Part shown: positions 29,425 to 39,188 of the stretch, piece after piece | How positions within the stretch are numbered: the first letter of the stretch is position 1 | Layout of the letters: the number at the start of each line of letters is the position of its first letter | Source of the DNA: Croceitalea dokdonensis DOKDO 023 | Lineage (GTDB): Bacteria > Bacteroidota > Bacteroidia > Flavobacteriales > Flavobacteriaceae | Assembly (NCBI RefSeq): GCF_001306415.1 | Contig: NZ_LDJX01000002.1 | Location: 310,001-374,000, forward strand | Reading direction: 5' to 3' | DNA: 64,000 nucleotides | The notes under the pieces: generated by a model | Databases searched by the model: none | Told to the model about the DNA's origin: nothing | The model's input: the letters and a program-made list of their open reading frames with translations, nothing else | Position numbers and translations under genes: made by a program

Positions 29425-31666
29425 GGATGCTTAACTGTTCAAGAAAAAGTTGGTTCATGGTGTTGGCAGGAACACGGCCTTGTTTTGGCGCAATGGGTTT
29501 ATTGGGAATGGCATCGTACAATTGTTGGGCAAGCAGCTTAAAATTTACATCGCTGATGTCCTCTGCCTGAGACAAAAGTTTTAAATACTGCAGGGCCTGT
29601 AAATACTTTCCGGGTTGTTCAATGGCCAACCGGGCCAGTTCATTCCCTGCATTTACAAACAGGTGTTGCTCTTCTTTGGACACGGTGCCTTTTGCAAAAA
29701 TGGGGTCAAGGCTTTTCAGGGCATATTTTATATGCTTGGCATTATCTTCCAATTCTGGTTCGGAAATCCTCCTCACATTCCCAATTTTGTCCAAATCTCC
29801 TGTTAATCGCTTGGTTTCCTTTATGGGAGGCGGGTCAAAACCAATACGATGCACGTAAATGCGGGCACTGTTCTTAATTTCTTGAATACGCTTTAAGGCC
29901 TTGTATTGGTAGGGGAGGGATTTCTCTGGTTCATACAACCTTAAATAAAGTTCTGCATCCCACATTTCCCTCATGGCCTCTTTGAGCATGGCCTTTAATG
30001 ATTTGGCAAATAAGGTAGACGCTTCGGGGTCGCTGTGGTTGTGCACATAGGCTTCCAAGGGATCGGCCTGCCCTTGTCCATTTCCTGCAGTGTTCCCATC
30101 ATCATGATCGTGTTCGTGGTCATGGTCATGATCGTGGTCATGCTCCTCCTCAACCAAATGATGTTCATTATCGCCATCATGGTCATGCGTATAAGCATCC
30201 AAGCCACCATCTTTAACCGAGCCCATTTGTACCGCTTCACTGGAACCTACCACCTCTGATTCATCACCCATAAACCTACCGTATTTTAAGCGAAGCGCTT
30301 TTTGGTCATAACCAAGCTCGTTACTGGTAAAATTAAACTCTTGTGCCTTAATTTTTCCTCGTTGCTTGATGAGTTTTTCCGTATCCAGAATCAGTTGACG
30401 CTGACTTCTAAAATAATCTGGCATCAAATCTGCCGCCATGGTACTCTCTACGGAAAACACATCGGTTAGGGTGTCCTTTATGACCGCAAAATAGGTTTCG
30501 CTCCGCGCAATATTGGGACGGGGGGTTTTAGCGTCCTTGGCCTCCACATAAAAATAGAGTTCGTCTCCCATTTCCATTTTCATTTTTTTTAAGTCGATTT
30601 GTTTGTTTAAGCTAATGGTCTTGGCCCCAACCGCTATTTGATCATCAAAGGCCAAACGCGCTTCCCGAAACTTTACCGATTCCCCAGAGCCCTTGCTTAC
30701 CGTAGCCACAATGGCTGCATCGGCTATGCCAAAATCATCTGTTATCTTACAGGTAAATTGTAGGATGGCAGGCTGGTCATATTCAAAACTGCTGAATTGC
30801 CTTAGTTCTGGAATGCTTATTTCCGGTGGAACATCGGACATCATTTGTAGTGCGTAAACCTCAGATAGGTAGTGCCGTCCTGTGCCATCTTGGAATTTAA
30901 AATTGTACACCGCGGAATTTTGAACTTGGTGGGCAATGGAGAACACATTTTCATTATTTTTCATGGGTTGGCTGTCCTCATCAATCTGTAACCAAACGGT
31001 ATCCACAGGAGCATCAAACTGTAATTGCCAAGAAACTGTTGACCCCTCTAAGACTTGGATATTCATTTCGGAACTTACTTTCGGGGCCAATTTGGTATAC
31101 TTTGGATAACGGATGTGCACTTGCTGACTGGTTAACGTGGGTGCTTTAGTAAGGGTATCAACAGCATCCATGGGTATAAAGGAAATGTTATTTTCCATGG
31201 GGACTTTGGTTTGGGCGGGACTAAAATCCAAGGTTACCCCAGCACGGTATAAGCCATAGCCCAGGCCTGCCAATAGGACCGCAATAAGCCCAAAAAGGCC
31301 CAACCGATGCTCCAGTCTAATATCTTGTTTTACCCGTCCAAGGCGTTCTGCCACTTTTTGTTGCTGCAATTGTGCCACTACGGACAAATCTTTTGAATTT
31401 TGCAGCAATAGTTCCGTGCTGTACTCCAGTATGGGAAGCTGGGCATCCAACGTTCTGCACAGTTGCTTCAAGGAAAGTTTCCAAGGTTTTTTAAGAATTG
31501 CAAACACAGCAAAGGTTAGGGTGAACCAGAAGCTTGCCCAAATCAAATTTTGGGTCACAAACAAAACGCACAAACCAGTACCCAGGGCAAGCAAGAACAG
31601 CTGTAGCCAATGTAATGTCCGCCACTTGGCAACCAAACCGTTAAGGTATCGGAACTCCGTTGTCAT
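29414..31666 (-). CDS. Large membrane protein of the MoxR block (DUF4175-like) with His/Asp-rich insert
   Basis: 750 residues. Two N-terminal helices (about 17-55) and a third at about 123-143 are followed by a long extracytoplasmic region of beta-sandwich character and a helical C-terminus. This resembles the DUF4175 type found in this operon in other Bacteroidota, a tentative match. An unusual acidic, His-rich tract spans about residues 495-530 and contains HDHDHDHDHEHDHDD. It is a probable metal-binding or disordered linker. Overlaps its neighbours by 4 and 11 bp. Confidence 0.68.
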   Translation of the reverse strand: MTTEFRYLNGLVAKWRTLHWLQLFLLALGTGLCVLFVTQNLIWASFWFTLTFAVFAILKKPWKLSLKQLCRTLDAQLPILEYSTELLLQNSKDLSVVAQLQQQKVAERLGRVKQDIRLEHRLGLFGLIAVLLAGLGYGLYRAGVTLDFSPAQTKVPMENNISFIPMDAVDTLTKAPTLTSQQVHIRYPKYTKLAPKVSSEMNIQVLEGSTVSWQLQFDAPVDTVWLQIDEDSQPMKNNENVFSIAHQVQNSAVYNFKFQDGTGRHYLSEVYALQMMSDVPPEISIPELRQFSSFEYDQPAILQFTCKITDDFGIADAAIVATVSKGSGESVKFREARLAFDDQIAVGAKTISLNKQIDLKKMKMEMGDELYFYVEAKDAKTPRPNIARSETYFAVIKDTLTDVFSVESTMAADLMPDYFRSQRQLILDTEKLIKQRGKIKAQEFNFTSNELGYDQKALRLKYGRFMGDESEVVGSSEAVQMGSVKDGGLDAYTHDHDGDNEHHLVEEEHDHDHDHDHEHDHDDGNTAGNGQGQADPLEAYVHNHSDPEASTLFAKSLKAMLKEAMREMWDAELYLRLYEPEKSLPYQYKALKRIQEIKNSARIYVHRIGFDPPPIKETKRLTGDLDKIGNVRRISEPELEDNAKHIKYALKSLDPIFAKGTVSKEEQHLFVNAGNELARLAIEQPGKYLQALQYLKLLSQAEDISDVNFKLLAQQLYDAIPNKPIAPKQGRVPANTMNQLFLEQLSIHGQ

Positions 31667-32946
31667 TGTTTTCTCAGTTTAGCGATGATGCGTTCCAAAA
31701 GAATGACCACAAGCAAGACCAACCATAACCAAGGCGTTATGTCTGCCCGCTGCATGGTTTTTGTGGGTTTAAGGTCCTTTACCCTTGAAACCTGAAGCTC
31801 CGCTTCTGCCAACTGTCTTTTGTCTGTTTTTAGGTTTTGGGAGCTTATGGCCAATGGCAGTATTTCTAGCAAATGCCCTACCAAATCTTGCTTTAGCACA
31901 TTCCCCATGGTGAGGCGTTTGTTCAATATCCAGTGGTTTGCGGTTCTTCCCTGTTGAAACAGCTTATTTTGCAAGCTATCCAGCTCAAAGGTAATGGTGT
32001 TCACCGTATTACCCAATACCATTTTTTCACCTAAATGGATGTGCACATCATAAGCCATTTGGCCCATTTTATTGTTGGCATCGGTAACCACATCAAAACG
32101 GATAGGTTGCCCGGTATAGCTTGATATAGCCTTTATCGCGGATGAAAAAAAATCCTGTTCCGTCTCAAAATCCGAATGGGCAGTAAAAGCCACCTTGATA
32201 GTGTCCTTGTTGATTATAGGGATTGGGGAATGTCCTTTTAATTGCAGGCTATCTTTCTTTATGGTCTGCACAATGGCATCCTTTCTAGAAATAGGGCGAA
32301 TTTGGAACCATGTACGTTCCCTAGTCATGTGCTGTTTTACCAAATTAAAACCCACTTGGCTCTCCACGGCGCCCACATATCTTTCGTTAGATTCTTTCTC
32401 TTCCAATACCACCCATCTGATGTTGGCCGCTATTTTTGGCCGGTTACCTTTTACCCTGGAAACATACCCTTTGGTAAAAATGACCACACTATCCGATGGA
32501 TACCCATCCAACGCCCTTGCGAGTTGCCAATAATCCAATCCGTCGCTGGATGAATCCGGTAAATTATCTGCATCCCATTGGGGAAAGCCATGGGTAAAAA
32601 GCTTTACGGGATGTTCCGATGCAACGGAATCCAAAAATACCCCCAAGGCCTTATCCTTTAGTACCTCCGGGGCGACAAAATAGGATAGAGCTTCCCTTTT
32701 TGTTATTCTTTTGAACTCAGGGCCACAGATGAGCAACACCACTAAAACCACCATTAAACTGCGGAGCAGCAATAGAAAAAGTTCATTTAACCTTACATTC
32801 CTGTTCCTATTGTTCTCGTCTCTTTTTAAAAACTTCACAGAACCTACCTTTACGGTTTTGGCTTTGCCCCGATGCAATAAATGAATGGCAAGTGGCACTG
32901 CCAATGCCATTATCCACCAGAGATATGTAGGTTGGAGAAGGTTCAT
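31663..32946 (-). CDS. BatA/aerotolerance-type membrane protein
   Basis: 427 residues. The N-terminal double membrane segment (LWWIMALAVPLAIHLLHRGKAK, then a second helix at about 58-78) is the BatA N-terminal domain. A soluble von-Willebrand-like fold follows without a clear MIDAS motif (DxSxS not seen), and one helix closes the C-terminus (about 403-421). BatA-type proteins work with MoxR ATPases and DUF58 proteins, the order found here. Four-bp overlap with the next gene. Confidence 0.8.
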   Translation of the reverse strand: MNLLQPTYLWWIMALAVPLAIHLLHRGKAKTVKVGSVKFLKRDENNRNRNVRLNELFLLLLRSLMVVLVVLLICGPEFKRITKREALSYFVAPEVLKDKALGVFLDSVASEHPVKLFTHGFPQWDADNLPDSSSDGLDYWQLARALDGYPSDSVVIFTKGYVSRVKGNRPKIAANIRWVVLEEKESNERYVGAVESQVGFNLVKQHMTRERTWFQIRPISRKDAIVQTIKKDSLQLKGHSPIPIINKDTIKVAFTAHSDFETEQDFFSSAIKAISSYTGQPIRFDVVTDANNKMGQMAYDVHIHLGEKMVLGNTVNTITFELDSLQNKLFQQGRTANHWILNKRLTMGNVLKQDLVGHLLEILPLAISSQNLKTDKRQLAEAELQVSRVKDLKPTKTMQRADITPWLWLVLLVVILLERIIAKLRKQ

Positions 32947-32947
32947 G

Positions 32948-33844
32948 CTAAGAAAGATGCTGTCTTTTGCCCAAAAATAGTTTTAAGGCATCATCCAGTG
33001 GTGTATCCATCCGGAACAGTTCGTAACCAATACCGTTGTCCAAGAGAAGATGCCTAGTGTGGGTCAGGTTTTGCTGCATTTTACCTAGATAATGCGCTTT
33101 GGCGGAGGTTGCATTGGCCTTTATCTTTTCACCTGTTTCCAAATCCTCAAAAATCACATTACCTTGGTATTGAAAATCCATTTCGTTTTTTCCCATCACC
33201 TGCAACACCATTACCTCGTTTCTAGAAGATTTTAAACGTTTTACCCAGTCTATAAGCTCCGTTTGTTGTTGGTGCATATCTGTAAGTATGCACAGTAGTT
33301 CACGCCCACTCCGGTTAGATATGGCATTGATGTCTACCGTGGTATCTGGCCAATTTCCCGCGGGGGCGATGGCTATCAATTCGTTCAGCATACGTTGGTA
33401 ATGCTTGCTATGGGCTGCGGGATAGATGGCTTTTAACTGGGCATTGTTCAAAGAGAACAACCCTGTGGAATCACCCTGTTGATGGGCAATATAGGCCAGG
33501 GTGGCCACCAAAATTCGCACCCAATGTATTTTTGCAAGTCCGGCCTCTTTATGGTTCATGGAAGCACTGGCATCTATGATAAACTTTACGGTGACCCTAG
33601 AATTGATATCTGCCTGTTTAATGTAATAACGCCCAGATCGGGCCAACATTTTCCAATCCAAAAGCCGCATATCGTCTCCAGGTTGGTAGGCCTTGTACTG
33701 ACTAAACTCCAAGCCATGCGCTACTCTTTGGCTAAGGTGTTTGCCCGCCATAAAATCATCGGCCAACAAACGGGCCAAAAGGCTTAAACCAGCAACGGAT
33801 TGCACAACATCTGGCCTAAAAAGTTCTTGATAACGCTCGCTCAC
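32948..33844 (-). CDS. DUF58 domain protein
   Basis: 298 residues without membrane segments. The DUF58 core is visible as YQPGDDMRLLDWKMLARSGRYYIKQ (about 54-78), followed by a vWA-like strand with FIIDASASMNHKE (DxSxS, metal-site motif, about 89-101). It sits between MoxR (12-bp gap) and the BatA-like gene, the classic order of this chaperone-like system for envelope or metal-cofactor maturation. Confidence 0.9.
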   Translation of the reverse strand: MSERYQELFRPDVVQSVAGLSLLARLLADDFMAGKHLSQRVAHGLEFSQYKAYQPGDDMRLLDWKMLARSGRYYIKQADINSRVTVKFIIDASASMNHKEAGLAKIHWVRILVATLAYIAHQQGDSTGLFSLNNAQLKAIYPAAHSKHYQRMLNELIAIAPAGNWPDTTVDINAISNRSGRELLCILTDMHQQQTELIDWVKRLKSSRNEVMVLQVMGKNEMDFQYQGNVIFEDLETGEKIKANATSAKAHYLGKMQQNLTHTRHLLLDNGIGYELFRMDTPLDDALKLFLGKRQHLS

Positions 33845-33856
33845 CTATATGGATTG

Positions 33857-34852
33857 TTAAAGGGATGTATCTTCAATTATTTTACGGGTCACCGCATCAG
33901 CATCCACACCCTCTGCCTCTGCTCTAAAATTGACGATGACCCTATGGCGCAACACAGGAAGGGCCACCTTTTTAAGGTCTTCTTGGGTTACGGCATAACG
34001 ACCATCCTGTAATGCCCTGGCCTTGGCGGTCAATATCATGGCCTGGCCGGCCCGTGGTCCCGCACCCCACTGGACCCATTTCCTTACAAACTCATTTGAG
34101 CTGCTTAGCGGCCTTGTTGCCCGGACCAAGTTGCTTACATAGTGGAGCAGATGATCACTTATGGGAATATCCCGCACCAACTTTTGCAAGTGCAGAATCT
34201 CATTGCCACTGATGACCCTTTGAATTTTTACGTTACTAGAGCCTGTGGTCCGTTTTAACACATCTACTTCCTCCTCCGCAGATGGATATCCTATTTTTAT
34301 GTAAAATAAAAAACGGTCCTGTTGCGCTTCTGGCAAGGGGAAGGTTCCCGATTGTTCTATTGGGTTTTGGGTGGCCAAGATAAAGAAGGGCCGATCCAAC
34401 TTATAGGTTTTACCGGAGTAAGTGACCTCAAATTCCTGCATGGCCTCCAAAAGGGCTGCCTGTGTTTTTGGAGGGGTTCTATTGATCTCGTCCGCAAGCA
34501 CTATGTTGGCAAAAATGGGCCCCTTGTTAAATTGAAAAAACTTTTTTCCGGACTGTTGGTCCTCCTCCAAAATCTCCGTGCCCAAAATATCGGACGGCAT
34601 CAAGTCCGGTGTAAACTGAATGCGTTTAAAACCAAGGTCAATGGCTTGCGCCAAGGTCCTTATCAACAGGGTCTTGGCTAGGCCTGGAACACCTTCCAAA
34701 AGGGCATGGCCGCCAGCCAAAAAAGTGATCAGAAGTTGTTCCACGGTTTCCTCTTGGCCCACGATGACTTTCGCAATTTCTTTTTTAAGTAGGGTAAGCT
34801 TATTTGTTAAGTCCTTAATTTCCGTCTCGGCCACTGCCAAATCTTTATCCAT
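33857..34852 (-). CDS. MoxR-family AAA+ ATPase
   Basis: 331 residues. Walker A is GVPGLAKTLL, Walker B is IVLADEINR, sensor 1 is ATQNPIEQSGTFPLPEAQQDRF, and the arginine-finger/sensor-2 region is near WGAGPRAGQAM. MoxR ATPases act as chaperones that mature or load metal cofactors and remodel partner vWA proteins. The partners here are the DUF58 and BatA-like genes immediately downstream. Full family length. Confidence 0.95.
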   Translation of the reverse strand: MDKDLAVAETEIKDLTNKLTLLKKEIAKVIVGQEETVEQLLITFLAGGHALLEGVPGLAKTLLIRTLAQAIDLGFKRIQFTPDLMPSDILGTEILEEDQQSGKKFFQFNKGPIFANIVLADEINRTPPKTQAALLEAMQEFEVTYSGKTYKLDRPFFILATQNPIEQSGTFPLPEAQQDRFLFYIKIGYPSAEEEVDVLKRTTGSSNVKIQRVISGNEILHLQKLVRDIPISDHLLHYVSNLVRATRPLSSSNEFVRKWVQWGAGPRAGQAMILTAKARALQDGRYAVTQEDLKKVALPVLRHRVIVNFRAEAEGVDADAVTRKIIEDTSL

Positions 34853-34861
34853 TACAATCTA

Positions 34862-35482
34862 TTAAGAGGTTAATGCGTACATTACGATATTGACGCCAAA
34901 CTTGGTGTTGTCTATTTTATACCAGCGTTTGTTCCTAAAATCATAGTCCCATTCACAACCATAATCTTTATTGCTGTACAAGACGCCTATCCTTCCGTTA
35001 ATCTCTATGGCCTTTAAATATTCATGAACCAAATCGTCCCCCCAACCGTTTAATTCTTGCGATGTGGTGGGCGGGCCATCTTCAAACTCAAAAAAGACCG
35101 AATACAATTCATGGTCATTGGGTATTTTCTTTAATTTATCCGAACCATATAACTCTTCCATCTGCCGCTCAAAAGACTTGGCAAACAGCCCGTCTATATC
35201 ATGATTACAATCGTCCACAAAAACAAACCCACCATTAGCGACGTACTTTTTAAAGTTCTCACGCTCTTTTTTGGTAAACTGTACCAATTTATGGCCAGAT
35301 AAATAACAAAAGGGGGCCTTAAACACCTCTTCACTGGCCAAAGGCACAATGTTTTCTGTGGTATTTACAGGCAAGGTGGTATACTCCACAAGGGAATTGA
35401 GCAGGTTGGAAGGCATACGTTGGTCCACGTCCCAATCACCGGACTCATATTGCAGGCGCGTAAAAAAGAATTCGTTGTCCAT
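34862..35482 (-). CDS. DUF4159 domain protein
   Basis: 206 residues, no membrane segment. FFFTRLQYESGDWDVDQRMPSNLL at the start, and FVDDCNHDIDGLFAKSFERQMEELY with HELYSVFFEF in the middle, match the DUF4159 family, which has a glutamine-amidotransferase-like fold and is often placed just before moxR. It is the first gene of the operon, 9 bp before moxR. The exact function is unknown. Confidence 0.85.
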   Translation of the reverse strand: MDNEFFFTRLQYESGDWDVDQRMPSNLLNSLVEYTTLPVNTTENIVPLASEEVFKAPFCYLSGHKLVQFTKKERENFKKYVANGGFVFVDDCNHDIDGLFAKSFERQMEELYGSDKLKKIPNDHELYSVFFEFEDGPPTTSQELNGWGDDLVHEYLKAIEINGRIGVLYSNKDYGCEWDYDFRNKRWYKIDNTKFGVNIVMYALTS

Positions 35483-35570
35483 TTATTCAAAGACGATGGA
35501 TTTTAAACTTTGGACGGGCCTTTTTTTGCCCCTCCAATAGCATTTGGCTTAAGGATATGACACATGATGA

Positions 35571-35612
35571 TTAAAAACAAAACTGGTTGTACAAATAATG
35601 GTACAACCAGTT
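35571..35612 (-). terminator. Intrinsic terminator after pmbA
   Basis: Perfect 12-bp stem: AACTGGTTGTAC (35581-35592), 8-nt loop, GTACAACCAGTT (35601-35612). Read on the minus strand it is followed by TTGTTTTTAA. It lies just after the pmbA stop and before the DUF4159 gene, so it separates the TldD/PmbA operon from the MoxR operon. Confidence 0.85.
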
Positions 35613-35627
35613 CCTGTTTCGCAAGAT

Positions 35628-36944
35628 TTAAACCGCGTCCGAAAGGCTGGTAAAGGTAAAATCCCTGATTTTCATGTACGGGATCAAATTCCCGTTAATA
35701 CGCACCTGTTTACCTAAAGTCTCCAGGTTATTTAGCATAATGATCGGACTTTCATTAAATCTAAAGTTTTTTACGGGATGTTTTATTTTTCCGTTTTCTA
35801 TATAAAACGTTCCGTCACGGGTAAGGCCCGTGTACAATAAGGTCTGCGGGTCCACGGAACGGATATACCATAAACGTGTAACCAAAATTCCTTTTTTGGT
35901 GCTGGCGATCATTTCTTCCAAACTGGCATCTCCCCCACCCATAATGAGGTTGCTGGGAAAGGGCACGGGCGCTACGCCCTTTTCCTTGGCCCAAAAACGA
36001 TCGTACGCCAAGTTTTTTACAACGCCATTCTCTATCCAACTGGTTTTTTTCAACGCTTGCCCAGAACCGTTCCACGTTCCCGTAGGCACTTCTGGATGTA
36101 GGGGATCAGACCACAGATTCACCCTTTCATCCACAATTTTTTCACCCATTTTGGTACCGCCTCCCTCTTTGGACATAAAGCTTCGGCCTTCATCCGCCGT
36201 TCTGGCATTGATGGCAAAACCAAGATTTCCAATTAGGTTTTCCCCGGCGGCAGGTTCCAAAATAACCGTATATTTTCCAGGTTCTATAGCTTTGGCCTCC
36301 CTAGACATTACCGCCTTATCAATGGCCACTTTAGAGGCTTCCGCAGCGTCAAATTTTCTGATATCGTTAAAGTCCCGTGATACCCAACCAGAACCGGTGC
36401 CATCATTACTGCGCATGGTGACCGTAAAATCCACGTTAGAAGATTTGTTATAGGCAAACAATCCGTTGGAGTTGAGCATCGCACTAAACCCATAGGAATC
36501 ATCCAAAAAACCGGCCGCGGTAACATCATTGGCCACGGCGGGCTCTATACTTGCCTTGGCTACGGAAGTACGGTAATCTGGGCTAATGTTGGCCGTATCA
36601 TCCACATAATTAATGGCCTTGTCATACACCTGTGGCCCCAAAGGCTCCATAAATTCAGGGTTTTCCGGGGATAGTTTTGCCAATTCTTGGGAGCGTTCCA
36701 CCACTTTTTTCAAAGAGGCATCATCAAACTCATCAATTGTCGCAGTACCGGATTTCTTTCCGTAGCTGGATTGTACCACAAGGGTCTGATTGGAGCGGTG
36801 CCCAGATGTGGACACGGAATTACGTGCATAACGAATGTTGCCACTTTCGCTACCACTTAGATTAATTTCGCAGGTATCGGCCGTAGAAAAGCTCAATGCT
36901 TTTTCCATGATCTTTCTGGCCTCTGCTTCTGTATATATTGCCAT
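35628..36944 (-). CDS. pmbA: TldE/PmbA-type metalloprotease-related protein
   Basis: 438 residues of the PmbA/TldD family. The HExxxH metal motif of TldD is absent, as usual for the TldE/PmbA partner subunit, while the family C-terminal features (GTFYIENGKIKHPVKNFRFN) are clear. TldD and TldE form a heterodimeric protease that degrades unfolded peptides and matures certain RiPPs. It follows the tldD gene by 25 bp on the same strand. A terminator lies directly after it. Confidence 0.92.
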   Translation of the reverse strand: MAIYTEAEARKIMEKALSFSTADTCEINLSGSESGNIRYARNSVSTSGHRSNQTLVVQSSYGKKSGTATIDEFDDASLKKVVERSQELAKLSPENPEFMEPLGPQVYDKAINYVDDTANISPDYRTSVAKASIEPAVANDVTAAGFLDDSYGFSAMLNSNGLFAYNKSSNVDFTVTMRSNDGTGSGWVSRDFNDIRKFDAAEASKVAIDKAVMSREAKAIEPGKYTVILEPAAGENLIGNLGFAINARTADEGRSFMSKEGGGTKMGEKIVDERVNLWSDPLHPEVPTGTWNGSGQALKKTSWIENGVVKNLAYDRFWAKEKGVAPVPFPSNLIMGGGDASLEEMIASTKKGILVTRLWYIRSVDPQTLLYTGLTRDGTFYIENGKIKHPVKNFRFNESPIIMLNNLETLGKQVRINGNLIPYMKIRDFTFTSLSDAV

Positions 36945-36969
36945 GTTTCTTTTGTATTACGTTAAGGAA

Positions 36970-38610
36970 TTAAATGGAACGGCCCGTATTGATGACATTG
37001 ATATCATTAAAACGCGTGGTTGAGCTGCCGTGCGATACGGCGCTGATCTGTGAGGGTTGCCCCTTGCCGTCAAAGAAAGAACCAAACATACGGTAGTCAC
37101 TTTCGTCACATATTTTTGAGCAGGAGTTCCAAAATTCTTGGGTATTGGATTGATAGGCCACATCATTCAACATTCCCGCTATCTCACCATTTTTAATTTC
37201 ATAAAAACTAGTGCCACCAAACTGGAAGTTGTAGCGTTGCTGATCTATGGAATACGATCCCCTACCCGCTATATAAATACCTTTTTCCACATCTTTGATC
37301 ATCTCTTTGATGGAATACTTTTCCTTGCCCGGTTCCAAGGATACGTTAGGCATACGCTGAAACTGAACATCGTTCCAACTTTGTGCGTAGCAACAGCCAT
37401 GGGATTCATTCTGGTCAATAATATTCACCTGATCACGGATGGCCTGGTAGTTGACCAAGGTTCCATTGCGTACCAAATCCCACTGCTTACATTTTACCCC
37501 TTCATCATCATAACCCACGGCCCCTAAACTGCCTGGCTGGGTTTTATCCGCAACGAGGTTTACAATACTGCTGCCATAATTAAAATCGCCAGATTTCCAT
37601 TTATCCAAGGTGGCAAAACTGGTGCCCGCATAATTGGCCTCATAACCCAATACCCTGTCCAGCTCCAAAGGATGCCCTACGGATTCATGGATGGTAAGCC
37701 CAAGGTGATTAGGTTCTAGGACCAAATCATACTTGCCTGGGTCCACAGATTTGGCCGTAAGCATCTCTTTTGCCTGTTTGGCGGCCAAAATTGCATCTTC
37801 AACAATATCGTAACTATTTCTATAGAGGGTCATTCCCGCTGGGCCTTCCAGTTTTTCTGATGCCAAGCCGTCCATGTACTCATAGCCCATGCCCATGGGG
37901 GCGCTCATCGCTTGGCGGGTCTTAAACTTCCCAGCAGACTGGTCTACGGCTGTGACCCCAAAGGTTGGCCAAATACGGTGTACATCTTGATCAATATAAG
38001 AGCCATCCGTGGAAGCAAAATATTTCTGCTCGTTTACCATAAAGAGGGCGGAGTTGACAAAGTTGGCCCCATTATCCATGGCAGCAGCGTTTGCCTTTAA
38101 CAGCAAATCTACCTTTTCCGAAACCGGAACTTCCTTAAAGTCTTTTTGTATGGGCGTTTTCCAGCTTACTTCGCCATGGGCTTCCACTGGTGCCAATTTT
38201 ACAGGTTCTGTCTGGATTTTAGCATTGGCCTTGGCGATGGCCACGGCCCTTTCCGTTGCTTTTTTAATGCCGTCCTCGGTAACGCTGTTGGTAGAGGCAA
38301 AGCCCCAAGTACCATTGGCAATTACCCGGATGCCTATCCCAAAAGATTCCGTATTCACCACGTTTTGCACCTTGTCTTCACGAGTAAAAACATATTGGTT
38401 TAAATACCGGCCTATTCTTGCATCAGCATAGGTAGCACCCATGGATTTGGCCGTGTTCAAAGCCACGTCCGCCATTCTTTTTTTGACCAGCACATCCATT
38501 CCAGGCTCTAAAAGTGCCTCGGCGGCAATGTTGTTCCCCAGCATGGTAGTGGGCAATAACAAAGCCCCTGCACCCAAACCGGACAGTTGCACAAAATTTC
38601 TTCTTTTCAT
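36970..38610 (-). CDS. tldD: TldD-type metalloprotease with predicted Tat signal
   Basis: 546 residues. The metal motif HESVGH (in LTIHESVGHPLELDRVLGYE, about residues 317-336) and the FQFGGTSFYEIKNGEIAG C-terminal region identify TldD. Unlike the cytoplasmic E. coli protein, it begins MKRRNFVQLSGLGAGALLLP, a twin-arginine-type signal, so this pair may act in the periplasm. PmbA, 25 bp downstream, has no such signal, which fits hitch-hiking export or a cytoplasmic pool. About 70 residues longer than E. coli TldD, mostly at the N-terminus. Confidence 0.93.
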   Translation of the reverse strand: MKRRNFVQLSGLGAGALLLPTTMLGNNIAAEALLEPGMDVLVKKRMADVALNTAKSMGATYADARIGRYLNQYVFTREDKVQNVVNTESFGIGIRVIANGTWGFASTNSVTEDGIKKATERAVAIAKANAKIQTEPVKLAPVEAHGEVSWKTPIQKDFKEVPVSEKVDLLLKANAAAMDNGANFVNSALFMVNEQKYFASTDGSYIDQDVHRIWPTFGVTAVDQSAGKFKTRQAMSAPMGMGYEYMDGLASEKLEGPAGMTLYRNSYDIVEDAILAAKQAKEMLTAKSVDPGKYDLVLEPNHLGLTIHESVGHPLELDRVLGYEANYAGTSFATLDKWKSGDFNYGSSIVNLVADKTQPGSLGAVGYDDEGVKCKQWDLVRNGTLVNYQAIRDQVNIIDQNESHGCCYAQSWNDVQFQRMPNVSLEPGKEKYSIKEMIKDVEKGIYIAGRGSYSIDQQRYNFQFGGTSFYEIKNGEIAGMLNDVAYQSNTQEFWNSCSKICDESDYRMFGSFFDGKGQPSQISAVSHGSSTTRFNDINVINTGRSI

Positions 38611-39186
38611 GTAGTGTGAGTTTAAAGTAAAAAAGGATACCCTTTAGAAAGCCCTTTTTCTTGATTGATTTCCCGTTAACAAACGATAGCTTCTAAAATA
38701 CATCTTTTGAAGCAGTTGCGCCGTAATTTTTTGAATTTATTAAGAGTATTCCCAAGGGTGTAGCTACTGAGGAAGGTTTTATTCTGCAGATGGGTTAGGC
38801 GCAGTGGGGATTTTAGGCTGCTTTTTGTTTTGTATGGGCACAAAGCTAGAGGTTATTGATTCGTTTTATTTTTTCTTGTCCAAAGCTAAATCTATAAGAT
38901 TTAGCGACATAATAAACATACACAGCCCTTTTGGTTTTGCCCTAAAGCCCGCATTACGTTTAGGGATTGTTACAACAAGTTGCTAAACACAAGAATGAGT
39001 ACTGGCTCTTTAAGTAGATTGCATAACCACTAAGTATCGATTAACATTTGCTAGTTACGATTCATAAATTGGTTAGTCAATTTGAGTATTGATTTTCAAG
39101 TCTGTTTTACAAAATCTTATTTCCAGAATAAAGATAAATTTAGTCATGAGTTAATTGTGCTAAAATATGTACAATGATTATTTACT
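38611..39186. other. Non-coding start of the accessory island
   Basis: About 580 bp with no convincing gene. It contains a perfect hairpin GCTAAATC-TATAA-GATTTAGC (38885-38905) and a short ORF (38804-38986) judged unlikely. A GTTACAACAAGTTGCTAAACAC segment at about 38969-38990 resembles the cargo-boundary motifs further along the island. The composition is more AT-rich than the flanking tldD gene. Confidence 0.5.
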
Positions 39187-39188
39187 AA

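Noticed and set aside
38804-38986. 60-codon plus-strand ORF in the gap after tldD
   Set aside because: No start context or family; part of it lies over a perfect hairpin. Kept only as a note in the non-coding region.
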